From Rugalucina vietnamica (taxonomy: Eukaryota; Mollusca; Bivalvia; Lucinida; Lucinidae), in contig OZ024878.1 in NCBI GenBank assembly GCA_964017185.1, forward strand, positions 17,301,851 through 17,365,850: 64,000 nucleotides of DNA. The letters run 5' to 3'. Positions 1 through 10,236 of the stretch are shown here, one piece after another (position 1 is the first letter of the stretch; each line of letters begins with the position of its first letter). The notes beneath the pieces are model-generated. The model saw nothing but the letters and a program-made list of their open reading frames with translations. It did not search any database and had not been told where the DNA came from. The translations under genes were made by a program, and so were the position numbers.

Positions 1-627
1 GATAATTAACTTAAGTATCATCGCCGGTCAAGTCAAGTAAGGTAAAATTCATATAACGTTGGTTTGGGACTAACATTTGTAACACAAGCTCATAGGATCT
101 TTTTACACCGACTATGAAAAAGAGTCACTGATGAGGGTTCGGTGCCCGAAATTGCGCGGTTTGGCACATACTACCTCCATTTGAATGTTCTTTTTTTTTG
201 GTACAGATTGTATGTACATGTGTGAGGGCATAAAATGTATTGGCAGACACATGAGCAGGCTTGCACGCTGCTTGTTTAAGCATCCCGTATGTGTATATAT
301 ATGACTGTATGTATGTATGTATTTATGTATATGTGTATATAATTGTTTAGAATGAGAGACAATTTTGATATATGAAACGCTTGAAGTATGTACGGAAAAC
401 AGAACCGAAATTTCAAAATTTTCAGTTTAAATATGTATATATATATTCAGTTTGTTTAAATATGTTCATTAATATTATATATAAAATTTATGGTGTGTAT
501 ATGGGGTCGGGTAGGGGCGGAGGTGCCGACCAAAAAAAAAAAAAAAAGAAAAAGAAAAAAAAAAAGAAGAAAGAAAAAAAAAACAAAACAAAAAAAACAA
601 AAAAAAAAAAAAAAAACTATCTTAGTA
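1..627. other. Non-coding, low-complexity stretch
   Basis: No gene seen. It holds TATG/TATA-rich sequence around 287-345 and an A-rich tract at about 530-616 broken by single G and C bases. A Lys-rich reading frame through the A tract is a composition artefact. Confidence 0.6.
531..616. repeat. A-rich simple repeat
   Basis: Nearly uninterrupted A with scattered G and C over about 86 bases. It lies immediately upstream of the TIR element that starts at 628 and may be an old poly(A) tail or a microsatellite. Confidence 0.8.
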
Positions 628-690
628 TAGTTCCAAGACGATTGGAGTAGACATACGTCACATGCTTACCGTTATACATATGAGTGAAAT

Positions 691-1253
691 AGAGGATATT
701 TGCTTTTTTGAGGTGAATACCAAATATATTTCATCGAGTGAGTTGAAAACATCAGAATTTTCACGAGTGCGCAGCACGAGTGAAAATTATTATGTTTTCA
801 ACTCACGAGATGAAATATATTTGGTATTCACCGAAAAAAAGCAAATTTTCTTTTTATTTTATACAATGCACAGGCATTTTCCAATGCACAAGGTAGGCGG
901 TGAAAATGCAAAAACAAAAAATTTTTGAAAACACGAATAATTTTGGTACCACATTGTTCCTTATGTTCTAACTAAGAAAATGAATACCCACACTTTATGT
1001 TTTCGTTCATAAATAACGGAGTTATAGGCGTTTGAATTTCTGAAGTGAGACACATTTAATGACGTCAAGTAAATGGAAACGTCAGAAGTAATCCAAACAA
1101 TCTGACGTCATTACAGTGACGATATAGGCTGATATCAGTCACTAGTGACTTTTGATATCAGTGAGATTTGATATCAGTGAAATTTCATATCAATGAAAAT
1201 ACCAATTTTATCAAGTTTTGATATACATTGGGTTTCACTGTAACGTATAAAAT
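691..1253. mobile_element. Palindrome-headed non-autonomous element, copy 1
   Basis: The first 150 bases (about 699-848) form a long imperfect hairpin around a CACGAGTG/GCACGAGTG centre. Related sequence occurs at 34975-35520 (nearly full), 29750-29890 (hairpin part) and 31880-32220 (inverted, lacking the hairpin). Against the intact MITE at 62906 the insert is flanked by AAAT (687-690 and 1254-1257), a possible 4-bp target duplication. It has a GATATCAGTG-rich right half and no coding potential. Confidence 0.7.
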
Positions 1254-1307
1254 AAATGAATATATTTGACCAATAGGAACAGACCTGTCATTCATATTTA
1301 TAACGGT

Positions 1308-1478
1308 AAAGAAGCATCCGTGGTGCAGTGGGTATGTTACTCGCCTTGTAAACCAGGGGGTCGCAGGTTCGATCCCGGGCTTCTTCAGTCCTTTGGATGG
1401 GACTATAAACCGAGGTCCTGTCTCCATATGACCTTAGCTGTTGGTGGGACGTTAAACATTAATCAACCAACCAACCAT
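1308..1478 (+). mobile_element. SINE with tRNA-Thr(TGT)-like head and AACC tail
   Basis: The 5' part matches a tRNA with a CTTGTAAACCAGG anticodon region and the B-box GGTTCGATCC. It is followed by a conserved body (CAGTCCTTTGGATGGGACTA) and a CCAACC-type tail. A perfect 9-bp target duplication, TATAACGGT, flanks it at 1299-1307 and 1479-1487, and the site is empty in the MITE relative at 62906. A second, older copy lies inverted near 12500-12642. The layout resembles the Meta-type SINEs of bivalves; that name is inference. Confidence 0.85.
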
Positions 1479-1653
1479 TATAACGGTGAAACTGTGATGA
1501 AAGTCTACTACGATCGTCCGGGAACTATACCAAACTCGATGTACCTTAATAGTTGAACAAAACAAATGATAAACATAAAACATTTGGAAATACTTCAAAC
1601 TTACATTATTCAGGCAATTCTAGCTAAAACAGTGTTTCTGAGATAAAATTTCA

Positions 1654-1830
1654 AATGAGCCGCTACATGAGAAAACCAACAATCTGGGTTTCCGACCAGG
1701 CCTGACACAAACCGGCCTGTACAGTCACAGAAGAAAGCTAAAAGCTTGAAAGTGTGAATAGAAATAGAAGAGGAATTGCACTATCTGTGTGGCGAAAACA
1801 AAAGCGCTGATCAGCTGATCATATTAATGA
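1654..1830. mobile_element. GAGCCGC-ended MITE, truncated copy
   Basis: Starts with GAGCCGC...ATGAGAAAACCA and continues through the internal AAAACAAA.GCGCTGATCAG motif shared by the seven other copies in the window (6067, 6490, 25506, 26071, 28690, 31605 and 63085). The right TIR is not visible here. Confidence 0.6.
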
Positions 1831-2188
1831 TACGTCATTGTTTGAGTAAAAAATACGTATGGGCTTTTACGTAGAAACCTTTTTTCGATGCTTGAATTAA
1901 TTACATTACATCTACCTTTAATAGCATGCATTGAATGTCTCAGTGCAAAGTAGAATTTTATATCGGAATCTGTTTGATTTTATCAATTGCATGTACATTT
2001 ATCCTTGAAAACCACGCTTAAAAATTCTCTAAAAAATAAAACAATTTAAATTTAGCAGGTGTCCATGCTTTCGTCAAATTTATATCGAAATACTAAGAAA
2101 AAATAACAAAAGAAAAGACCGAAGGTATTAAAATATACATGTACATATCTAAGTAATGAATAGATATCACATATTGAAAAGTACTCTG

Positions 2189-2256
2189 TCATTGAGCGCA
2201 AACATTATACATGAATGTTGTTATAAGAAGCAATGTTAAAGTGGTGGTGCTTATTA
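2189..2256 (-). pseudogene. Partial duplicate of the terminal membrane-tail exon
   Basis: On the minus strand a TTTCAG acceptor at 2258-2257 is followed by 22 codons and a TGA at 2191-2189, in the phase (1) the gene's sushi exons require. The peptide contains LTLLLITTFM, close to MLVLLLITIIM of the real last exon at 2530-2714, and the surrounding DNA (TTGTTATAAGAAGC) is shared. It ends in a polar YNVCAQ and lacks the Thr-rich stalk and cleavage region, so it is most likely a decayed copy. Use as an alternative last exon cannot be excluded. Confidence 0.55.
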
Positions 2257-2529
2257 CTGAAATGAATGTACTACGTGTATCTACATCAAATAGAAAGTCT
2301 GATTTACAGAAATATGTAATAAAATATCTAGATTCTTTAAAAATTGAAATAACACAAAATATCACAGTTTGAAGTGCGCGACCATCTGAGCAAGAGCGTG
2401 AAAATGCTAGGAAAAGGTAATACAATAGATAAAAAAATCTTAAAGAAAACAAAATTATAAAAATATATATCACAGATATAAATGTTCGATCATCGTATTT
2501 TGTCATTTTGAGCATAAACATATTCACTG

Positions 2530-2714
2530 TCACATGATTATTGTTATAAGAAGCAGCACAAGCATTGTGACAATGCCGGGCATAACAACTGATCCTGTGG
2601 ATCCTCCCAGGTTATCCGGCCAGTCTGTAGTGGTGGTCGGGTCGTCGGCTTGTGTAGTTACCGATCCTCCTGGAGTCGTTTGTTTCTTGGTTGCTGTACT
2701 GGTGGTGGTTGTTT
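2530..2714 (-). CDS. Terminal exon: Thr-rich stalk and GPI-type C-terminal signal
   Basis: The minus strand reads GTTTCAG at the acceptor, then 60 codons and a TGA. The two bases before the first full codon join the last G of exon 3876-4055 to give Glu, so phase fits exactly. The peptide begins with a Thr/Ser/Pro-rich, mucin-like stalk (TTTTSTATKKQTT, later DDPTTTTDW), then a small-residue stretch (DNLGGSTGS) and ends with VVMPGIVTMLVLLLITIIM directly before the stop. Small residues, short spacer, hydrophobic end and no cytoplasmic tail are the hallmarks of a GPI-attachment signal. A tail-ending transmembrane helix is the alternative. The exon places the sushi repeats outside the cell. No convincing polyadenylation signal was identified downstream. 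Confidence 0.82.
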
Positions 2715-3875
2715 CTGAAACAGAATGCGCTATGTCGATAGAAAGCTTGACTTCATTACGGCTTCGACGAATTCAATAGTACATTTAACCAGTGACGGAC
2801 TTTAATAACGCAGAACCTTACATCGGTTATCACTAAGGTATCATTTGCTTAAAACTGGTTTAAAGCTGAAGTGAAGCATAAAATAAACATAGTATCGTGA
2901 TTTATAACACCATAAACAATATTTAATTATTTATCCATAAAAATGTTCCCTGAATTCTTTGCTAAAGCTGCTTTCTTTAACGCCTTTCTGAAGGACACCT
3001 AAAAGTGACTACAAGAAAGGAATTTTGTGAAAGAAAACCACCTTTCTTTCAAGGTCGTTTAAGGCGCTAGCGTTTTTCACTAACTACATAGGTCAAACGC
3101 AAAGTGCTCAAAACATATAATAGAGACATTAGTTTACAGCGCCAAAAGTGTTAGTCCCGTGCCTACATATTAGTGTTCGAAAAGGTTTGAATTTGCTTCA
3201 ATTTTACTAGCAAAAATTAAGTTTTCTTAATAAACGTTAAACTCACGTAATTATCACGTTTTTAATGCAAATGAAAGCCAACCAACAGCATTCGTTTGGG
3301 TTTTGTTGTTTCTGTCCAGAAATTATGTTGTACATGAATATTGTTTCGTCCTCGTTGACCTATTATGCATTTTCTGTTGATTTCTGGGTAACGCTTGAAA
3401 ACATACTGTATGGCGTTAATCACGGACACTGACATTTCGTTTTTAGTATTGCAGTTAAGCAGATTGATTGTACTTTTTAGTTCAACAAATAGTTTTCGGA
3501 AAAATCTTGTATTCTGAGAAAGAATTGATGATAAAGCAAGTGTTGCGTCTTAAGTCCGTGAATACAGGTATATTACGATATTAGATCCCGATAATACAGG
3601 ACCAGCGAAAGTGAAAATCAGTTAAAAGCGTTTTTGCCAACACATCTTTGCAAATTACAATCCGAACTCAAGACTCAAAGCTTTATATAAACCATATTTA
3701 ATATAAGTTGGAAAGTATTTAAAACCAATAATGAGAATAGAGAAACTAAAGAAAACATTGAATCTGCGTAAATAAAAAGACGTTGAAATACAAAGAAAGT
3801 TTATAGAGACAATGAGAGAAACAATAGAGAGACCAAGAGGGATAGAGACAATTAAACAATCCAAACTAATCCTAC
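2715..3875 (-). other. Last intron
   Basis: A 1.16-kb intron between the last sushi exon and the terminal exon, GT at 3875-3874 and AG at 2716-2715. I see no coding sequence and no recognisable repeat in it. Confidence 0.6.
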
Positions 3876-4055
3876 CAATTCGTTCACAAACTGGGAAAAC
3901 TGCACTCCATGTTTTGTTAGCCTGGCATCTTAAGAAATGAGTCTGGTCACCAAGTGTGAAGCCTGATTCGCATGTAACCGTTGCATTGGATCCAAAATTG
4001 TTTCCGTCCGTAGTCTGCACTGAGCCGTGAACAATATCCGGGATCTCAGGGCATT
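3876..4055 (-). CDS. Sushi domain exon, last before the stalk
   Basis: 180 nt, 60 codons, acceptor ACACAG, donor GGTAGG. The peptide starts ECPEIPDIVHGSV, has TVTCESGFTL around Cys2, FLRC at Cys3 and TWSAVFPVC at Cys4, a complete four-cysteine sushi domain with the conserved Trp. Two N-glycosylation sequons (NAT and NKT) are present. It is a few codons longer between Cys2 and Cys3 than the array exons. It is the membrane-proximal domain. Confidence 0.9.
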
Positions 4056-4261
4056 CTGTGTAAATTACAGAAAAAATATGGATTTCACAATAGGAAATCA
4101 TGCCTATACAGCTGTTAAAAGGTATTTTAAATCTGTACTTCCATTTGCAGTATCAAAACAGCACAAACAGAAATAATGACACACTATAGATGTACTATAT
4201 ATTTGAAACTTTAAGCCATATAAGTGATCATTAGGAATGCAAAGAAGAAAAGAAAACTTAC

Positions 4262-4435
4262 GGATCGGGTTACAACTTGGCTTTTTGGTCCATTTACCAT
4301 TCGACTGGCATGTAGCAGTGTTTTCACCAATCAGATCATATCCCGGATTACATGAGTATTGAATTTCTGTTTCGAAAACAGGGGGGTCTGGAATGTCTGC
4401 ATGTCCATTTTCTAGTGTTGGTCTCTTTTCGCATT
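4262..4435 (-). CDS. Sushi domain exon (LENG subgroup)
   Basis: 174 nt, 58 codons, acceptor CTATAG, donor GTAAGT. The peptide reads ECEKRPTLENGHADIPDPPV and has SCNPGYDL, ATCQ and KWTKKPSC. The LENG...PDPPV motif is shared with exons 5750-5926 and 6263-6439, so these three form an older tandem set distinct from the array. Confidence 0.9.
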
Positions 4436-4462
4436 CTATGGAAAATATTTGATAGAAATGAA

Positions 4463-4780
4463 ACTTAGATCCTTTAAGAGCATTGAACATATAGGAATGG
4501 GGATGGGCCATGCAGCGGTTTCGGCTACTCAAGCCTCTTCAGTGACCCTATCGATTTGGCAACATGGAGCCAATGAGAATTTCTGTAATTTTGCATCTTT
4601 CAACAGGGTAGTAAATACAAAGACTACTATAATCCAAATGTGGTCAAATATATTAAACATTGGTTAGAAAATGAATCTAAACCGATAAGAATTTTCTGAT
4701 TCTTCAGAGTACCCTCACTGATCTCAAAGGACCAAATGGAAAATATAATCTGCACTATGGATGATGTACTAATGATGTAT
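4463..4780 (+). repeat. Dispersed repeat, copy 1
   Basis: Contains the stretch GATCCTTTAAGAGCA...GGGGATGGGCCAT...CAGTGACCCT...TTTGGCAACATG. The same sequence occurs at 57296-57620 and 57662-57828 on this strand, and shorter inverted pieces at 23505-23612, 35882-35995 and 43921-44035. Type unknown; no TIR or tail identified. Confidence 0.7.
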
Positions 4781-5195
4781 CTAAATAAAAAAAAACGTGA
4801 CCGTGTATTTTTGGGAAATTAAAACCCCGGCACATCCCCGGCACTGCCGGGACTCATCAGAGATACAAATCTGGCGCTTTAGACCTGCTCTGTTCCCGCT
4901 ATCCCCGGCCCTAGGGGTACCGGGGATACCAATGATTAAGTCGAGTATAAAATGGGATCATGCCATAGGCTTATTGCAGTTGGGCAGAAGGGCTATTTAT
5001 TTCCATAGATATGGGGATCACTTGCAATTGATTAGAACAGCTGGGGGCAAAATGAAAAATGGTGCGTTTATTAAGCGATTCAGCACACTGTGTGTTTTAC
5101 ATTGAAGACAAAACAGTGCTTCTATCCTCATTCTCCATGTATTGCTGTCAGTATACGTGCTATTTTTATTAGTTTGTTATTTATTTTATTTATTC

Positions 5196-5290
5196 TTTTT
5201 TTGGATTGAGTCTTAACGTCCCAGTCAACAATTTTTCAGCCGTGCCGGGACGGAGCCAACGCTTCCTGGGTTTAACCTTAATAAAAATTA
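5196..5290 (+). repeat. CAGTCAACAATTTTTCAG repeat, fragment
   Basis: The stretch TCAACAATTTTTCAG followed by GCCGGGACGG matches longer copies starting near 26862 and 32535. It lies just before a tRNA-headed SINE and may be the tail or body of another SINE. Confidence 0.5.
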
Positions 5291-5293
5291 AAT

Positions 5294-5440
5294 CAGCGGT
5301 GGTGTAATGCATATCGCATTCGCTTAGCAATCAAGAGGTTGTGGGTTCGAAACCCGGCTGGTACATATGCCTGTCATGTTGGTGACAAATGTTCACCCTG
5401 ACGTAATAAAGGCAAACCGCCCTTAGGGTTTAACATTTTT
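5294..5440 (+). mobile_element. SINE with tRNA-Ala-like head
   Basis: The head has an A-box-like GGTGTAATGC, an anticodon region CGCTTAGCAATCAAGAGG and the B-box GGTTCGAAACC, closest by eye to tRNA-Ala(AGC), then about 70 bases of body. The arms do not pair as a functional tRNA would. It lies in the intron between exons 5750 and 4435. Confidence 0.6.
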
Positions 5441-5461
5441 GTGGGTTTAACCAGTAGTGTA

Positions 5462-5577
5462 GGGAGTTAATTAGTCTTGCTAAAGGTTACAACACGGAGC
5501 CGCCTGCGGGGATCGAACCCAGGACCTCTCGATTTTGAGTCTGACGCTCTAACACTACGCCACCGCGCTCCCTACGT
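5462..5577 (-). mobile_element. tRNA-headed SINE fragment
   Basis: Read on the minus strand it starts GGGAGCGCGGTGGCGTAG, with CTCAAAATCGAGAGGTCC in the anticodon position and B-box GGGTTCGATCCCC. The anticodon stem does not pair, so this is a tRNA-derived repeat, not a tRNA gene. Confidence 0.6.
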
Positions 5578-5749
5578 GTTATTTTGGCATCGTAGTGTCT
5601 GAAAAAAGTTATCGGAATGCTGCCACTGATAACAAATATGGATTTGTGTTATTTACTATAATATGACGGTATTTCCTCTTGTCATTGACCGTTGATAAAG
5701 CACTATTGAAATCAAAATTAAACGTCCTTAGTCGAGAAAGTATACTCAC

Positions 5750-5926
5750 CGATCGGTTTACACCTTGTCATTGTTTCAGCCCAAGTACCATCAGACGTAC
5801 AGGCAGCAGATTCTGGACCGTCCAGAACATATCCAGAGTCGCATGAAAAGTGAACTTCTGATTCGAATATAGGCGTATCAGGCAATTCTACTTGTCCATT
5901 TTCTAGCGCTAGTTTCTCGTTACATT
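5750..5926 (-). CDS. Sushi domain exon (LENG subgroup)
   Basis: 177 nt, 59 codons, acceptor TCGCAG, donor GGTGAGT. The peptide has ECNEKLALENGQVELPDTPI, FSCDSGYVL, AACTSDGTW and a Cys4 in MTRC. Complete domain, open through both borders in phase 1. Confidence 0.9.
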
Positions 5927-6066
5927 CTGCGAAAGATACGTGCATATACGTTTAGCATTGACTTTTTTTTCATCAAAAGAGACCTGACGGTTAAAAATCT
6001 TTTATGTTTCCAGTTTTAAAAGTGAATTACAGCCCAGAAATTAGGACTGATCGGGAGTTTAAGAAG

Positions 6067-6247
6067 AATAATTGAGCAGCTCCACAGCTGATCAGCGCCT
6101 TTGTTTTCGCTTCACAGATAGTACAACCCCTCTTCTACTTCAATTCGAAATTTTAAACTTTTAACTTGCTTATGTGACTGTACAGGCCAGTTTGTGTCAG
6201 ACTTGGTCGGAAATCCAAATTGTTTGTTTTCTCATGCGATGACTCAA
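6067..6247. mobile_element. GAGCCGC-ended MITE, inverted copy
   Basis: Holds GCTGATCAGCGCCTTTGTTT, the CTTATGTGACTGTACAGGCC motif and a degraded right end TTTTCTCATGCGATGACTCA. It lies about 15 bases downstream of the donor of exon 6263-6439. Confidence 0.65.
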
Positions 6248-6262
6248 TTTTGTTACACTTAC

Positions 6263-6439
6263 GGATTCGATCACAAGTTGGCCGCTCATAAGTCCAATTG
6301 CCGTGCCATTCACAAGTTGCAGAAGCTGGGCCATTGATAATAAATCCTGATTCACAATGGAATTCAGCTTCTGATGCGTATACTGGAGGGTCGGGCATAA
6401 CCACAAATCCATTTTCTAAACTAAGTCCATCGAGACACG
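6263..6439 (-). CDS. Sushi domain exon (LENG subgroup)
   Basis: 177 nt, 59 codons, acceptor CTTGTAG, donor GTAAGTG. The peptide starts ACLDGLSLENGFVVMPDPPV, has FHCESGFII, ATCEWHGNW and RPTC. One N-glycosylation sequon (NWT) sits at the conserved Trp. In transcript order it is the first of the four diverged C-terminal sushi exons after the array. Confidence 0.9.
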
Positions 6440-6489
6440 CTACAAGAAAAAAAAGAATATGAGGCGCGTCATGGAAAAAACAAACATTT

Positions 6490-6687
6490 TTGCATATGCG
6501 AAAACAAAGGCACAGTAACTGCGAAGCTGATCAGCGCCTTTGCTTTCGCTACACGGATTGTACAGTTCCTCTACTTTCTAAATCCGAACTTTCCAGCCTC
6601 TAGCCATCTTCTGCGATTGTACAGCTTTGTTTATGTCGGACCTGTTCGAAAACCACATTGTTGGTTTTCTCATGTCACGGCTCAATT
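6490..6687. mobile_element. GAGCCGC-ended MITE
   Basis: Contains GCGAAAACAAAGGC, GCTGATCAGCGCCTTTG and, at the right, GTTGGTTTTCTCATG followed by ACGGCTCA, the family TIR. Same family as the copy 250 bases away. Confidence 0.7.
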
Positions 6688-7458
6688 ATGAGCTCAAAAT
6701 TATGCAACCAGCTCGGTATAAACGTGGGCTCTTGAAGTCCATAACCAAAACAGTAGGGTTCCTATTGGACATCTCAAATAATGTAATAAGGTCAAATTTT
6801 AACACTCAATTTTAATATACCCTTCAATACAGAAACACAGTTAAATGTCAAATCTGTACACATGTACAGTGTATGGAAATAGCAGTTTTACAAGAGGTTA
6901 GCACATTTTGCAGGCGTTTTATAGATACTGTCTCCTAGAAAATTGGCGTTTAACATTGTGTTTCCGATTACAAGTTGCAAAAACGATAAGTTTGGATAAT
7001 TTGCCACGTCCTCGGGGCTTACTCATGTCCCTCTGACTGTAAAAAGACATTTGGATAATAGTGAACCATAACAATTAGTAACAAACAATGTTCACCATTT
7101 TGTGCGGGTTGTTAGGCTTATAAGGTTTATCTACAGTATGCAATGGGTGTCCCGTTGGTATTTCGACAAGGACTACCGAGCGCTTCAGACCTGTACATAC
7201 ACAAAAATGACCATCATTTCAAAGGGTAAGTGTCTTTGTATATTTTATTCTACTGAGAAGATTCCAATTGCGTATACCAATTACTCAGTTGAACACTATG
7301 AATGTAGAAATATGCGTTTGTAAAACACTATGCTCCCAACCTTATTTTTGCCACTAACCTATTGCAGTTTTATGCTCAGTTTGTTTCATTTATTGTTTAC
7401 AGACACATCAACATTTCAGCAAGCTATTATAAATCATTGTATTAATAAAAAGACTTAC
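6688..7458 (-). other. Intron remainder without recognised content
   Basis: Between the MITE and array exon 7459-7635 I see no exon, tRNA or repeat shared with the rest of the window. The short reading frames here have no family signature. Confidence 0.5.
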
Positions 7459-7635
7459 AGATACGGAGACATTCAGGTTGTGGTGAACTCCATGTGCGAT
7501 CGGCTTGACACGTAGCAATAGCTTCACCCTCAAGTTCAAAGCCACTCTCACAGGAATATGTAGCCTTTGCCTCAAATACGATGCCGTCAGGTGTGCTGAC
7601 GGAACCATGTAACGGATTGTCCAATGGATCACATG
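7459..7635 (-). CDS. Array sushi exon 21 (last of the array)
   Basis: 177 nt with the array's ATATTACAG acceptor; the donor is GTAAGT rather than the usual GTAAGC. The peptide differs from the array consensus at CDPLDNPLHG, EAKATYSC, GEAIATC and ends RTWSSPQPEC. The reading frame is open. In transcript order it is followed by the diverged exon 6263-6439. Confidence 0.88.
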
Positions 7636-8084
7636 CTGTAATATTTTGATCAATTAAATACAGTGCCTTTGTTACTGGTCATGATGGTCTCCAAGTTATT
7701 AATATAAAAACGATGACTTCTTAGCTCAATTAAATTAATTGGAAATAAAGAAAAATGTTAATTATGATATTTACATAAAAAATCAGAAACGTTACTTTGG
7801 ATGAGAAGGTTCAAACATGCACATGCTTAAAAATTAAAATGATGTAGTAGCACGACACGTTTTTTTTTAATATGCTTTCGTAGGGTCGCCACCTTATGTG
7901 AACATGTATTTTAAAAAAAAAATCATTCTTGTAATTTTGAAAACGCATGCTTTGTCCAGATTAAAAACTGTTATCAGTCGAATGCTTCTACAACACATTC
8001 TACACATATCAAAGACTTTAACCACTGAAATAATAAAATAGTTTCTGAATGACAACCTGCGTACTGTTGAATAAGAATGCTTAC

Positions 8085-8261
8085 AGATTCGGAGACATGC
8101 AGGCGGTGGTGAACTCCATGTGCCATCGGCTTGACACGTAGCAGTAGCTTCACCCTCAAGTTCAAAGCCACTCTCACAGGAATATGTAGCCTTTGCCTCA
8201 AATACGATGCCGTCAGGTGTGCTGACGAAACCATGTAACGGATCGTTCAATTGGTCACATG
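8085..8261 (-). CDS. Array sushi exon 20
   Basis: 177 nt, open, donor GTAAGC. Distinguishing residues: HGFVSTPDG and EAKATYSC (the Lys is shared only with exon 7459-7635, 626 bp away) and the ending GTWSSPPPAC. The pair probably duplicated together. Confidence 0.9.
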
Positions 8262-8517
8262 CTGTAATATTTTGATCAATGAAATACAAATTGCCATTGT
8301 TACTGGTCATGATGGTCTCATTCTTCATGTAATTAATGTAATATAAAAATCCATGACTTCTCAGCTCAGTTGAATTAATTTGAAATAAAGAAAAATGTTA
8401 AATACAATATTTATATAAAAGAGATCAGATACTTTACTCTGGATGAGAAGGTTTCTTTGGTTTTAACCATACACATGTTTAGAACTTAGTAATGCTGTAG
8501 TAGCACGGCACGTTTTT

Positions 8518-10036
8518 AGCTCATCTGAGCCGAAGGCTCACAGGTGAGCTTATAGTATACCCATGCTCCGGCGTCCGTCCGTCGTCGTCCGTCCGTCGTC
8601 CACAATTTCAAAGGTCTTCTCCTCTGAAACCGCTTGGCCAATCAAAGCCAAACTTCATCTGCAGCATCCTTAGGAATGGGGAACGAAAGTTTATATAAAT
8701 GGTCTAGGTCACATGACCAAGATGGCCGCCATGGCTATAAATAGCAAAAACCTTTAAAAATCTTCTTCTCCAGGACCAGCCGATTTCCACGAAACTTGGT
8801 ATGTAGCATCGGGGACGCGGTCCCATCATAGTTTATATAAATCATGACCCTAGGATGACCTTGACCTATTTTACGGCAAGGTCAACTTTGGTCGCCAATA
8901 CATTTGAATGGGAAAAAATGGTAAAATGCTATTTAATGGGTAAAACTTACTGGGAATAGGCAAATGGACAGAAGATTTATGTTAATGGAAAATTTTAGCC
9001 CCTTGGGGGTTGTCTGCCCCTGCCCCGGGGCTATATACATGTATATGACCATAATATTCAAACATCTTCTTCTCTGAAACCGCTAGGCCAATCAAAGCCA
9101 AACTTCATGTGGAGCATCCTTGGGAAGGGGAAATGAAAGTTTATATAAATGGTCAAGGTCACATGACCAAGATGGCCGACATGGCTATAAATAGCAAAAA
9201 CGTTTAAAAAACTTCTTCTTCAGAACCAGAAAGCCAATGATTGTGAAACTTGGTGTGAAGCATCTGGGAATGAAGTTCTACAAAGTTTATATAAATCATA
9301 ACCCTGGGATGACCTTGACCTATTTTACGGCAAGGTCAATTAGGTCGCCCATGCATTTGAATAAGAAAAAATAGGAAAATGTCATGTAATGGCAGAAAAC
9401 TTGCTAGGAATGAGCAAATGGACAGAAAATGTATGCTTATGAAAATATTTTAAGCCCAGAGGTTGTCTGCCCCTGCCCCGGAGCTATAAACATGTAGATG
9501 ACCATAATATTCAAACAGCTTTTTCTCAGAAACTGCAAAGCCAATCAAAGCCAAACTTTATGTGGAGCATCCTTAGGAAGAGGAAATGAAAGTTTATATA
9601 AATGGTCAAGGTCACATGACCAAGATGGCAGCCATGGCTATAAATAGCAATATTGTTCTTCTTCTTCAGAACCAGAAGGCCTATGATTTTGAAACTTGGC
9701 ATGAAGCATAAAGGAACAGAGGTCTAAAATATTTGTATAAATCATGACACTGGAATGACCTTGACCTATTTCACGGCAAGGTCAACTTAGATCGCCCATG
9801 CATTTGAATGGAGAAAATTGTTAACATGTCATTTGAAGGACAAAACTTGCAGTTAATTGGCAAATGGACTGAATTTTTATGATTTGAAAAAAAAAAAGAC
9901 ATTGACTCCAGGAGTTATTCTGACCCTGCCCTAAGGTTATATACATGTATTGTACCATTCTAGTCTAACAAGTTTATTGGTACATGTATATATCTCAGGT
10001 TTCAGGTTAGCGTTTACAGGACCATTGGTCCTCTGG
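8518..10036 (-). mobile_element. Hairpin-ended tandem-repeat element (family A), inverted copy
   Basis: Read on the minus strand it runs from ACCAGAGGACCAATGGTCC to a hairpin end with GAGCCTTCGGCTC and a GAGCT terminus. The interior is diverged units with GACCTTGACCTATTTTACGG and TCACATGACCAAGATGGC. The host intron reads CGTTTTT before and TCTAATATGC after it, continuous in uninterrupted array introns, so insertion was between two T bases with little or no duplication. T|T insertion, a 3' hairpin, subterminal inverted repeats and internal tandem repeats fit non-autonomous Helentron/'pearl'-type elements; that class is inference. No Rep/helicase frame. Confidence 0.75.
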
Positions 10037-10236
10037 TTCTAATATGCTTTCGTCGGGTAGCCGCCTTGTGTAAACATGCATATTAAACCATTTTTATTAT
10101 TTAGAAAATTCATTTGCCCAGAATAATAGAAACTTCTATTTGTAAAATGCTTCTACAGAGCATTCTACACATATCAAAGACTTCAACCACTGAAATAATC
10201 AGATAGTTTCTGAATGACAACCTGCGTACGGTTGAA

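Larger units (their letters stand above)
628..1527. mobile_element. MITE with TA target site, split by two later insertions
   Basis: The ends are inverted copies of each other (TAGTTCCAAGACGATTGG at the left, the reverse of TAGTTCCCGGACGATCG at the right) and are flanked by TA dinucleotides, as in Tc1/mariner-type MITEs. An intact 139-bp relative lies at 62906-63044. Comparing the two shows that this copy holds a palindromic element (691-1253) and a SINE (1308-1478) inside it. No transposase frame is present. Confidence 0.8.

Noticed and set aside
372-650. 92-codon plus-strand frame with a Lys-rich tail
   Set aside because: It is the translation of an A-rich microsatellite; no family signature and no splice context.
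2534-2779. 81-codon plus-strand frame rich in Val and Ser
   Set aside because: It is antisense to the terminal sushi-gene exon, whose frame, phase and acceptor fit much better.
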